Origin: Leptoclinus maculatus
Taxonomy: Eukaryota; Chordata; Actinopteri; Perciformes; Stichaeidae
Direction: 5' to 3'
Length of the DNA stretch: 64,000 nucleotides
Assembly (NCBI GenBank): GCA_032191485.1
Contig: JAVDOI010000008.1
Coordinates: 23,050,549-23,114,548, forward strand
The position numbers and the translations under genes are program-made. Shown here piece after piece: positions 37,801 through 51,200 of this stretch (the stretch's first letter is position 1; each line of letters starts with the position of its first letter). Under the pieces are notes generated by a model. The model saw only the letters and a program-made list of their open reading frames with translations, searched no databases and was not told the origin of the DNA.

Positions 37801-40297
37801 AGTGAGAATTATCATATCCTATAAAAGTATCCCACAATGCATCGGGGCAAAATAGTGGACAATGATATACCCATCATGCATTGTGCTGAAGGAAAAAAGG
37901 CAGACGGATGAGACGAGAGAGCAACGCGACTGAGACATATGATGAGTTGTAGCGCAAAAATAATATATTTAACGTGGGTCGAGCAGCACAACACAAACAG
38001 CCACAAAGTACTTTGTATTTATGAATATGCTTATTGACCCCACAGTGACAATGGCAGCATATACTGCTTTACTCCTTTCGTTCTTTCCTTTCACAATAAA
38101 AGCCCTACACATATAGGCTGCATCACTGTTTATCAGAGGAACTTAAATTCACTCAGATCATCTCGATAAAAGGCCACTTAACAAAAGAGCTCATTATGTA
38201 TTTATCACAAAAAATTGATGTCTGTATTTATCATGGATGGTCCACCAGTCGACGTTGATCTGGCACGACATCAATGACATACACAGTGAAAACAACCCGA
38301 GTAGTGCCCGACAGTGTTTTTTCACTTTGTAGATGAGCTCACTACATCACCCTCGACATGGAACTCCCTGGATAGTGAGTAGGGAGAAGTAAAGGATTTT
38401 GGACACAGCCGTAGTCTATTTCTCAGATTGTCTTGTTCAAATGCTATCAATGCATCACATTTCCTATAACTCATCCTCATTTGCAATTAATAAGGTATTC
38501 TGGAAAGTAAAATTGGATTTGGACAAATGCATTTATGTAAAAACTTAAATATGTCCCTCCAAAATATAGTTAAGTAAAAGAACAAACAACAAATGGAAAA
38601 CCATATGTATAAAACTGAATTAACTTACTTAGTTAACGTACTTAGTTACTTTCCACCTCTGGTATTAGATAGGCTAGACAAATGCTGATGTTGGTCATTA
38701 CTTTCTTTAATTGATGTGTCTCATTATGTAAATCCTGTTTCAGAGGCTTTTCCACCCTGCCCACAGTAATACTCTGGAGGACATACTCAGCCAAAGTTTT
38801 GGTATAAAATCGGTTAGTGTTAAAAATGCTGAAAATAGGTACAACGTATCAGTACTGCCGTAAAAAAAGGAGCGAATGGCTGAATCCTCCCTAAAGGATG
38901 ATCCAAGTTATTTTCGGTCCGCACATTATTTTCCATATTCATCGTTCATGACCAAAATTATTTGACTGTAGCCCAACAAACGTCTCTATTTGCAGGGAGA
39001 TCTGTTCTCCGATACAATCCACTGGACAGGAAACATTAAGTTCGAACAAAAAACGTGATGACAACACTTGTTGTGTTTGGATTGGAGGTGTTGACGGTCA
39101 TATGGCATAATGACATGTTCTGGCAAATGAATAAGTAGCCAACATCAGCAACCTGTGCCAACGCTAAATCCAGCTTTTTGCATTAGTATTAAGCAATATG
39201 CGCATACGCAGGCCGCATTAAGGAGATGGGGGAAAGAGGTTTGTTTGCTCGAAAGTTCATGTGTCTTTTGGAGTAACGAAACAAGACTTGTTCCCGCCAT
39301 GAGTGTATGAAGAGAACTGGGTACAGCGTTGGAGGCCACATTAATTCCAGTAAAAGTTGCTCAGTGACACATGCAGCAAAAAATGTAATGATAAAATTCC
39401 GATAAAATTACTTAAATCTTCCAGCGAACTTCCGCATCCATCGGGCCATTGAGCAAATTCTTTTATCTAAACCTCCCAGACATTCAGTCTTGGGCTCATT
39501 CATATGAAAGCATGCAACTATTAATGCATTTAACAACTTTTTGGACCTAATGATTTAAATAAAGGCCATTCAAGTGTTTGTACTGGGAGGTTGATTTACC
39601 CAAAGAAATATCAGCTTTTCTTATATAATTCAGGTAAAAGACTCTGTAGTCATCATCGGACATAGATAATGAACCTGAGCATAACGAAATCTGGTCTGGA
39701 CAAAGTTAGAGGACCATAATGGGACTGGGAGAATGATTAGTATATTTAAAACTGTTACGTATCCTACTGACGTAGATCAAAAACAGATAATACATGGATT
39801 GAGAAAAAGTTATGAGCTGGCAACAACAAAGGTCATAGAACCAATATTGGGACAGAAAAAAAACATAATTAGAATGGTTAAAAGCTACCATTTATTGATT
39901 TTGAGTAAAAGTGAGAATAAATATAAATATATATGTATATACTGACCAACTCTAGCGCGAAAGATGTGCGGCATTGTTAACATGAACAACTCTTTACTAT
40001 TTTGCAGTCGTCACAGCAGCTAGCCAGACAAAACAATATGTGTGAAGTGTGTGAGCAATGTCAGATTACAAACTATGACGTGAAATGATGAGTATTGTTC
40101 AGTCACAGCTATTTAAAACATAGAGGAGCTATTCAGAGGCTGTTTTTGTGGATTGTAGCAGAGAGCAAACAAAAACAAAAAAATAGGCAGATCCACCATC
40201 AATTTCTATAAAAATGATCTGATTCTATTAGCACAATAGCAAAAAAGGCCTGGGTTGATAGTAATGTAAATGATCCATCTAGGCACTCATAGATCAC

Positions 40298-40346
<49 letters not shown>

Positions 40347-43300
40347 GACAAATAAAATGTATTGCTATGTATTGCCTCTATGCAAACATGACCATGGCCT
40401 CCATAACATTTGTTCCAATCAGCTTTGTGACTTTGATGATCAAACACACACACACACACTCTTATTCAATCGTCCATCACATAATTATAATTATTATATA
40501 CATATATACAGTGAACACACTGGCACAAAATCTTCAGGAGCCTTTCATTCTGAGTGAGACCCTGCCTGCCAGGGCGTCAGGGAGAAGAAAAAATGACAAG
40601 AGGAAGTGAGGGAAGAGAAGAAGTACAGTAGAGGAGAGAACAGAGGCAAGGAGTGAGTTAAGGAAAAATAATTAGCGGGACTAACATGGCGTTACTGGTA
40701 GCTGTGGTGGAAACGTCAGCCGAAGAGATAACTCCGCACTTGGCACATTTGAGCGTCATATTGTACAGTGGCACTGTCATCTGACTGCAAAGTCAAATTA
40801 ACACACGCTGTAACATAACACAAACAGATACAAATGCACCCTACACACACACAGACTCGCACGGATGTGCGTACCCACGCCGGGCACGCACAAACAGTCA
40901 CGCATTCAGTGAGTCACAGTGTTTCCTCGCACAATCTCTCTCTCAGGGCTACAGTCCAACCGGTTTCTGTGTGTGAGTGTTTGTTGTTTTGGTTTTATTT
41001 TTTTGGGGGTGGGGATTACCTGTGTGTGACTCTGGCCAAGACACATGATGTCTGATTCTCTGATGACTGCTTTGATTGGCCTGAAGGAACTGAGAGTCCT
41101 CTCTGCGTTCTCGGCGTTTAACCTGCTCAACCATTGATCTGCTGAAAGGCTTAATCTCGACGCCTGATTTCGAGCATTCCGCACGCCAGGTGAGGAATTC
41201 CACCTCTGCTGCTCTGATTATGATGATGTGCCTCATCCATGGACATCTCAATTTGTGCTAACTGCTTTTTACGGGCAATGCCAAGAGTTAAAGCAAAAGG
41301 TTTTACGCACACAGACACATTTCAAACACACGTTCTGACAAGCAATTTAGTTAGTAATACATTCTCTGTGTTTCCTCAATAGCAATTCCCACTCCAATGG
41401 AGCTGATGGTAGGGTCCTGGAAGATAAAGTCATGTTCATTTTACGTTTACTATATAGACAACTTTAAGTGACTGACAGTTGCAGCACTGAATCATCAGCA
41501 TACAATGTATTATGAAAAAGATCTGGCTCTTTGATTAAATGTCAAACGTCAAATTACTCACAAAAGTAATTGTTGAGAATATCGCTGAAAATAGTTTTAC
41601 CAGAGCAAGAGACATGAGTGTTCAGACGGTCAGATTGAAGCTAAAGAGTTTACAGTTCTGCTTTATTTTCTCCTCCAAATAAGCTGAACTAACTCTTGTT
41701 GCTGTTGACGTCCTGATCGTTAGAACCTTCCTGTTGCTGGTCCCATCTGACCTGTTCTGAACAATGTCACCACCAGATCTCAGCAATTACTTTGCTGAGT
41801 AAATGTTAACATAATAATGTTAAACAGAAAGAACCAATGGTCAGAGCAACGGAAATAAAACCTATGTAATCAACTGTAGTTTTTCTTTGAGGAGAGAATT
41901 CAGCTACAAACCTGAAGAGGCGTTAGTTTAAACCAAAATAAAACAACCTATCACTGCAAGTGCTGCGAACACTGAGAAAGATTACACTTCATAGAAACCT
42001 TCTCCTAATATTCTTATAATAGCCCTTTGGCTTTTGGGTACATTTTGAATTCTATGAACTATGGTGCAATGTTTTGTTTCCAATTGCGACGACAAAGTAT
42101 CTGATTAGCATTTTCTCTTTTGCATAAGTGCCAGACACTCATGGGCAAAATAATGTTTCCAGCCCTTTGTCATACCAAACACATGATTTCTCTAAAACTA
42201 TGTAAAAATAATAAAAAAACAATGTCCATACCATAAACCTGTAGCATCACTGAATTATACAGCAGACAACTGTGTTTCCAGATACCTTTTGTCACCATGC
42301 ATCATTCTCATGTCTTTACCTAATTCATTCTCTAGTCCCCTACATGTCACTCTGAAGACATTGTGGTGTGCACATTGACACCAAAAAGGGATGTTCACTA
42401 TTGGATTTCTAGATTGCGAAGACAATTCAAAAGCCCTTATGATTCGACAGATCTCCCCAGATTCAATCATAGCTACAGTACTAGACATATCTCAGTGTGA
42501 TGCCAAGTTGTCTGCCTCTGTCAATTGAAAAAAATCGATCCAATGATGATCACAGAAAGCTGTTGTTTGTGTGCATTTTGCTTTAAATGAGCTTACTGAA
42601 GGACGTTGTATTAACTTTATTATTCCCAACAGTATACAGCCAATAACGGATCACTTCCAGGTATGATCACCGAGAACATGACTTCATTTTCCCTCCAACA
42701 CCCAAAGCTAAAAAAGCTCCTGAAACCACCAGAATTCCATTTATAACTCTGTGTAGTTCTTCAAAAAGACGGACGACAACACTGGAGATATTGACAAGTA
42801 ATAACAAACTAATCTGTTACCATATGGCCTCCTGCTAAACAACAACAATTAAAGCTGAAGAGCCAAGGGAATCGATTTTTGTAGCCCCTGGACACCTGGA
42901 TTAAAAATCACATAATGGAAGAAATTCAATTTAAAGTAAAAGGGCAATGCGGCCACTAAATGTACGCCGTAGGCAGTGATATTAAAAAGCAATCAAGACT
43001 TTTTGAAATACAACACCATTTCCGAGGACTTACGGATTGAGAGGCAACAGTTGGGTGGTTGGTAAGGTGGGTACAGAAGCATTGAGGCAAATATATAAAT
43101 ATCCAAAATAGAAAACCACAAAATGGATCTGGTGCAATCGAGTCCTCGAGTCAAACGTAAACCTTCTTTGGGTAGACTTTGCATCAAATGGAAAACTAGG
43201 GATTGGAAGAACTTGTTAAAACTACAAAAGAACATTTTCATCTGAAAGCTTAATGTTCTATTACAATCTGTAAATACAGACTTGATGATTGAAACCATTT

Positions 43301-46300
43301 AAGCATAAGAACTGGTTGGAATTGGGCCTCCGCTGTCTGTTTTAATTTTAGTATTAGCTTCTAACTTTCGGGGGAAAGGAGACTCATCTCTAAGGTGTGA
43401 GCAGACCTGCCTGGTGCACATGCTGCTGCGCGCTTAATTGGATACTGCACACATTAATTAGCTTCTTTAAACATGTTTTGCATTTGAACCTTGAGAACCA
43501 CCCGCAGGAGAGGCAAGTGGGTGAAAGGTGGTGGGAGGTTACCAAAAGAAAAAAACAACAAAGCATTAGAGCCTCTTCATTTCCTTCTTTTGTCTCCGAC
43601 AGAAAAAACTACAAACAGGCTAATCACCACATGGTTAGCACAAAAGATATAGCTTCATTTCAAACCAGTCCAATCACGTTCAGATGGCTTAACCACTAAC
43701 CAACAAGCATGAGCTGCTTTAACATTACTATTTGCATTCTCAAATCTCCCCATGGCGCATTGAAAAGACCGTAATCGCTTCCCATGAATAGTATGTGGAG
43801 GAAAAGATAAGATCCAAGGTCACTGCGAGTGGTGGATCTCACTAAATTAAATACAAAGTTGATGAAAGTACAAATTAATTGATGGAGAAAGTCAAAAATA
43901 TTGTTCATCACAACTGTGCTCACCAACTGAGCCGACCATCAATGTTAACCAAGCCCGAACCATCAGCAACAAGATACTACGCAAAAGGCTGCCCCAGCTT
44001 CTTCCCAAAAGAAGTAGGGATGAGAACACATTGGAGGGGGAGTACTAGTGCATTTGGGAAATAAGTCATAGAAAGCTTTCATTGTCTCTAGAAGGAGCTG
44101 TGTGGAGTCTGATAAACTGGCTTAAATGCAGCAAGTTTGAAAATGAAAGAAATCTACATTAGCCACTACTAGCAAAACACACCCCTCTACCTCTCAGGTA
44201 GGTGCCCGGTTTTGACAAGGAAGAAGAACGGGTGGAATGAAAAAGACAGTACCTATTGCTCTGCTGCATCGATTTTGATACCTTCTTTTTTAATATGTCC
44301 AACGTTATTGGAATCAAACGCCTTCTTTTTCGTTGGGGTACTCTTAACATATACACTGATATATTATGCAGAGGAACCCCACATCTTTCTGGGGGTAGGG
44401 TTTGACCACATGGGAAGAACCTACCTGGAGGTGGCCCCATGTTATTTCTAGCTGATACTGACTGGACCCCATTGGAGCAAGTCAAGCCACCATGCACTCA
44501 TCATATCCCCCCACAGGTGTGACCCCATTTCATAATTCCAGGTGAGATATTTCCTATTTAAGTCAAATCACAAAGGCTTTTCGATTCCCCTTAGTTTGTC
44601 CTTAGGGGACCCAACCAGTAAGTAATTCCCCAAATGTGCCAATTCATAAAGGGGGGTTCACCATCAGCGATAAGCTGAGGAGATCAAATACAGTATATTG
44701 AAAGGAGGTCAATATATTATCCGGTTAACTTCTATGTCTCCTGGAAGTCTTCCTGAGAAGGTCTTAAGGCAAGACCAACTACGAGGAGTCCCCCGGGCTA
44801 GACTGTACTGGCTATACGACAATATATCAGTAAGCCTATCCAGTGACACCCATCACAGTTTTTTTAACTGTTAATAGTTTTTAACTTGCATTGTGATTCA
44901 GTGTCCTATGTATTGAAGAAGTGGCTTATTTCACATGCACAATAGTAACATCACAGGGCGTCCAATGTTGGCAAATTAACTCAAACACCTCATGCTATAA
45001 CTTTTTTGCTGCTTGATACAAAACAAAAACTCACATGGTTCTCTTTTCCATGACTAATCCAGTGTTGGCCCTCAGAGGGAAGCGACTCAAGGTACGACTG
45101 TCAACCGGGGCAGACTGTCCTCAGTGCGAGGCATCTGCGGCGATGTCAGAAACCCGCCCGACACTTCTTGAAACACGGAGCCTGTCTTGTTTACCATGCT
45201 TTGTGGGTGTGAGATTTTGCTGTCATCATCACTTATATCTACGCAACCAGTGTGTTTATGATTAAATTATTAACCAGAACACAAAGTTCTTCATAGATCT
45301 AACCTCTTAACTTGGCTCTCAAAGTTCACCAAACCAGACTCATTTCACTCAAAATTGTACAAAATGTAGGCATGTATTTTTTCACATTGCAATATATATT
45401 GCCGGCAAAAATGAATTGCAAAGTCAGCCTTACGTTTGTGAGCTTACGTTTGTGAGCTTACATTTGCAAGCGGCCGTTTCGCGACGACTTGCTTTTAGAA
45501 ATCCGAAGAAAGGCTCAAACCTGACCAGTCCTTACTGTCAGACAATCTACCCTTCTACAAGTTACTTCATCAGACCAGAGCACGCACTCAAGAAATGCAA
45601 TCACGTCATGGCCATACTAACCTTGCACACACACATGCCCACGCCATTTAAGTCAGTTGAAAATATTAATATTACTGCATTAAAACTAGCAAGTGTTATT
45701 GTTGAAACAGTCACAGCTTATCTAAAAGCATTCCAGAAATGGTCGGAATCTGAGGCAGTGATGAGTTATGTTCTATCCAGCTAACAGGAGGTAGCATCAA
45801 ATGCAAGGTCAATAGTGGAAAAGTGAGGTAAATAGGCAGGAAGTAATAGTTAGCCAATCAGAGGTGCTTGCTAGAGGATTCAGCAGATTTGGTGATGGGC
45901 AGGGCTGGTAGCCATACTTTTAATAGAGGGGGTGGAGGGGTGGGCAGGTATTTTTTACCCAATCACTGCTGACATGGAAGGGGGCTTCTGAGACTGATGT
46001 GTTCCTGATTGGAGAGCCCTGAGTGAGAGAGAGGGGATTCTGTGCAAACTCAAACATGACATATCAGACAGCAAAAACAAGTACAGTTGAACAGAGAGAT
46101 CATTGAAGAAAGCAAACATTTTCAGAGAGAGAAAGAAAAAAAAAAACATTTGAATGCACCAACAATGCCAATGGAGACAGAACAGCCTGCGGGGTAAAGT
46201 GGAGCAGGGCGGATGTGTGCTCTGTGGTTTGTCCAATAGCTTTTTGGAAACTGATAACAACAGCCCTATGGCATTGTTAGACTCAAGTCGCCAATTGGTG

Positions 46301-48222
46301 ACAGTGTTCATGCAAAATGAATGTGTTCCTTACCTATTCGTGTTTACAAAAAAATAGTTTAACAATATGCAAAGAAACGTTTTTGTTGCCAGATTTCTTA
46401 TATATATAACATTTAAAGGAGCACTTTGGAAACATTTTGGAAAATATGCTTGTTGCTGCCAAACCCGCAGTCAGACGGGAGAGGAGGGGGGGCTTACCTC
46501 CATGGATACAAAACATTCATCTACTATGGCCGAGATTACCACTATTGCTGCTTTGTACATGTTGTGGAAGTCCAAGATATGTCAGAAAACCAAACAGCGG
46601 CCTGTCTGCGTTCATAACATCATCTAGACTTATGGTGAATTTCACGATATTATCTCTATCTAGCAAATCTCACATTGGCTGATCTCACCTGGTTTCTGCA
46701 TGCTGCAGCGCTGTGAACCCCAAATAAACATATTTAGCTGTGATTTAATTGCAATAAACCGATCAGAAAGATGCTGAAAAAAAGACTCTGATGTCATGTT
46801 TGTCATGTCTGTCTGCAAGATGACAAGCAGAGAGCTTTAAAAGGCTTGTTTTCTGAATGCAGTTTGGAGGGATAGTGCTAGGCTATGCTAACATTGTACA
46901 GTGACAGTCTCTGGTTTATAGTTCTGTCTGGTTTCTGTACAAATATAATATGCTATTGTAGGGCTCTGGGTGCCCACGGATGGCTACATCATTGTTTTCC
47001 TCCATTTAAGATTCAACAAAGTCTATTTGCTTTTACTTACATCTTTGCATCGACTTTGAATGTAATCGTGGCACATGAAAAGTTTGCTTTGTGTTTCATA
47101 AGCAATGTAGTGTTTTTCCAAAATGTTGGAGTGTTCTTTTTACAAAAGGCTAATAATAGCCCCACACCTTCAAGCAGCAAAGTGGTTTGTCAGCTTAACT
47201 CTACCCCTTATCTCAACTCAACTTAACAATTAAATGGGGTAAAAGTGAAAAAAAACACTGGCTTGGTAGCAAGAGAGAAGATTAAGATTAGATTTCTGTA
47301 ACTCTGTCCATTGGCTCTGTTGGTAATGCCATTGGTGATAATAACATTGTATTTATTGTCACTTTGTTGAGTACAATGTTATCCTAACCAACAAAACCAA
47401 TGGCCAAAGCTACGAAAATCAAACTAAAGTTGTGATGAACTGTGTTTTTTTGACCTTGTGACCTTGCTGTTTTAAAGCCCTGCTTCCCTTTACTAGAAAT
47501 AACCAAACAGGAGAAAAAAGACACGGATGGATCTACAGAACTTTACATCAATAGCAACACCTGCAAACAAAGAGCAGCTGGAGAAAAATGTGACACATTT
47601 GAAACTTAAAAGAAAGCAATGAGATGAGTCATCATCTTGCTCAGTCTGTGCAGGACCAATAACCAGACAGCCTTCCCCACATCTCTCTTCTCCTTTCTAA
47701 CATGATTCTATCCTCCAGAAACATTGATTGCAGTCTTAGCCGTATGAGAAAAAAAAGTTTTCTTTTGGTCTCTTATTTTTGATTAGTCACATTTATAAAT
47801 TTTTTTTTTCTTGTGCTCGTCATCCCCCTGGTGTTAAAAATTTGGCGCCATCTTCAATTAAAAGTCTGAAATGATGGCCGAGGATAGTTTCAGGCAAATA
47901 GCCAATAACTGTGCTAGTCCCTCCCCTTAGCTGATCTACCAGGCTGGTTATAGGTCACTGTGTAAAATGGATGTGTGGTATAAGGCATACCCCGCCCTCT
48001 CCTTTAGTTTCATATCTGTAATGCCGTCTTTGGACACCAGTTTGTTAAAAACGAGAATCCCAATAACCATGTTAACCTGCCGAAGAGAAGAAGCACATGA
48101 TTAAAGCAGAGCAAAGACACTTTTTATCACTTCAGAACATGTAGATCTACTGTGATGATGATGATGATGATGGAGATGTTCGTCACAACAAGATGATGGC
48201 AACATGCAAGTTAATATAATTT

Positions 48223-48259
<37 letters not shown>

Positions 48260-51200
48260 ACACACACTATCTGTACTTACTTTAGGCTTTGCACTGTAAA
48301 TACTAGACTGTAGCATCTTAAATGTTAGTGACAGAGACTATCAGCCACCCAATGAAGCATGAGAGTTAAAACATGGTTAAAAGGATGGATAGCTAACATA
48401 TTAACACATTTTTCAATGTAGACAGTGTCATACATTAAATATAAGCTGTGTGAAATCAAAGGTCGGGAGAGGGAATGTATTGGACTGCAGTGATTCCTAT
48501 AATGTTACTGCTTTGAGGATTCACAGCCGAGCCTCCAGTTACTGGTGCCAGTTGGAGCAGTAGCTCTTTATTGGAGAAGCAGCTTGTGTTAAAAGGACAC
48601 CCCAGACAAGCTGTTCACTGATAGGTGGGGGAGAAGCTCTGGGAAGTGAATCAAGGAAACTGAAGCTAATGGATTTGATTAGTGAAACAAGGACACTGTG
48701 TTGCTTCAGTGATTATGTTGGTTGAATACCAGAAGGGTTGAGATGACAGTTTATATATAAATATGTAACACATATGTAACACTGCCCGTGTTCTAATTTA
48801 AACAGCAGCTGCAAGAAAGGAGAAAATGGAAACCTAACAATGCTGATATTCAATCATGTAGCTCCATTATCTTCTCTACTGGTTTCAGGATTAAATAATT
48901 ATTACATTAATATAATAATAATAATAATAAACCGTGGACATTTACCAAAACCACTATTACATTATTGTTGTACATGTTTTTAGAAAAGCAAAAGCCCAAA
49001 AATGCAACCTGACACAGTAGAAATGCTTAATAAGGAATCATAAATAATTAAGTGTGAAGAAAAGGGCAGGTAAATAAGGATAATAAGAGGCAGGTGAGGA
49101 AATGATGTAGTAAATGAGGAAAGGAGCAGCCAGAAAATAAAAGGGGAAGTAAAAAGGAAAGGTGGAGGCAGGGAAGTAAAGGGGGAAGTTGACAAGGAAA
49201 GGAGTAGGCAGGGAAGTAAAGGGGGAAGTTGAAAAGGAAAGGAGTAGGCAGGGAAGTAAAGGGGGAAGTTGACAAGGAAAGGAATAGGCAGGGAAGTAAA
49301 GGGGGAAGTTGACAAGGAAAGGAGTAGGCAGGGAAGTAAAGGGGGAAGTTGACAAGGAAAGGAGAAGGCAGGGAAGTAAAGGGGGAAGTTGAAAAGGAAA
49401 GGAGAAGGCAGGGAAGTAAAGGGGGAAGTTGACAAGGAAAGGAGAAGGCAGGGAAGTAAAGGGGGAAGTTGACAAGGAAAGGAGAAGGCAGGGAAGTAAA
49501 GGGGGAAGTTGAAAAGGAAATGAGAAGGCAGGGAAGTAAAGGGGGAAGTTGAAAAGGAAAGGAGAAGGCAGGGAAGTAAAGGGGGAAGTTGACAAGGAAA
49601 GGAGTAGGCAGGGAAGTAAAGGGGGAAGTTGAAAAGGAAATGAGAAGGCAGGGAAGTAAAGGGGGAAGTTGACAAGGAAAGGACAGGGCAGGAAAGTAAA
49701 CGGGGAAGTTGACAAGGGGAGGAGGTCGGTAAGCAAAAGATGAAAGTAAGTAAGGAAAAGGGGGGAAAGGAGGTAAAGGAGGATATTGAGAAGGGATGGA
49801 GGAGGCAAGGAAGTAAAGGAGGAAGTTAACAACAAGGGAAGGAGGAGGCAGAGATGCAAAGGAGCAAGAGCAGAAGGAAACGGGGCAGAAAAGTAAAGGA
49901 AGATGTTGAAAAGGAAAGGAGGAGGCAGGAGACATGGGTTATTAACTTTGCAATGATCTCATTTGTCTACTGTTTGAGATTTCTATTTACAATCACTGCT
50001 GTCTGGCTTTAATGTATTTATTTTTCCCATTTTAATAATTGTTAATTATTACTGTGATAAATTCCTGCAGAGTAAATATGTTTTTGTTTTTTTAAAATGG
50101 CTTAAAACTGTTACATGTTGCATGTTGTTCATACATATTGGTCTAAATTTGAATTAGGGCAGAGGTTTTAACAGCAAACCGGCAAAGACGGACTGAACAG
50201 GAAAGAAGAAATACCAAGACAACAGCTGCAGCGGGTCCAACAAATGCATAGAGAAGACCTCCTTCCAGAGACAGCCAGCAGCTACAAGAGAGGAGCAGGA
50301 CAAGACAGACGTTGAGAGACATGATAAAAGAAGGAGAGATGATGGAGGAGTGAGGCAGGGAAGGGGGATGGAAACATTAAGGGTTGTAAAGAGGAGGGAC
50401 GTGAGACACGAGATGAAAGGCAGAGAACATGATAAGAATGAAGATGGTAAAAGATGAATGAGACAGAGAAAGAGAGAGGTTAATTATGCTGCAAACCTAA
50501 ACCCCCATTCCATGTGTAATATCCCTGCATAAATAGTTAAAGAGGTGGGGGTATATACATTATGGAGGTATAGGAATGCATGCTTACTAGCTTGGTGTTC
50601 CATATCCTTTTGCCTTGGTGAATCCCACTGAGATGGCCACCACTAGTGCAGGGAGACCTGGGAGGAAGGTAAAAATGCAAATTAACACGGGCCAAATGGG
50701 AGAGACCAGATGAATGACATAAAGAACACCGGACGGAGGGGCCCACCCCAGCCGAGACAGAGGAAACGCTTGCGTATGATGCGGTTCCTGAGGCGACCCG
50801 TCACCGCCATGTACGACTGCCACGCCTCCGTCAGAACCCAGCAGAACGAGGACAGGAAGAAGAAATGAAGGAATGCAGCGATCAGGGTGCACAAGACCTG
50901 AAACGACAGGAAAAGAAGTGGAGAAAAACAAATAACGAGTGAGATTCTAAATGAATCAGGCGAACACTGTGATCGTATGCTAGCAATTAAACACTAATAT
51001 AGATAAACCGGCACGTTGGTCTTTGGATCGGTTCTCACCTTATTCCGTGTCTGAGTCTGTCCGATGAGAATAAGGGCATTGGAGGAGATGATGGAGAGGC
51101 AGAAGTTAATGAGGATGACTGAGCGCTCAGACCGAATGTATCTGCAGGAAAACGACAGGACAGAGACAGAAAAAAAAATGTTTTATTGTGGTTTTCACAT

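Larger units (their letters stand above)
36284..47990 (-). other. adgrb1: 11.7-kb adgrb1 intron (ICL3 to TM6)
   Basis: The longest complete intron in the window. Contains a MITE (37715-38410), a CA microsatellite (40302-40342) and a small 14-base tandem repeat near 45431-45470. 44160-44900 is of unknown nature. 46430-46640 and 46840-47030 resemble other repeats in the window. No coding exon seen. Confidence 0.75.

Noticed and set aside
44159..44497. 112-codon minus-strand frame with some RT-like text (KKAFDSNN)
   Set aside because: Only a weak resemblance to a LINE motif, in the wrong context; not enough to call an element.
48980..49935. Three overlapping minus-strand frames of 231, 273 and 295 codons
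   Set aside because: They are one 40-bp tandem repeat read in three frames; low-complexity, no exon borders, and no matching family.
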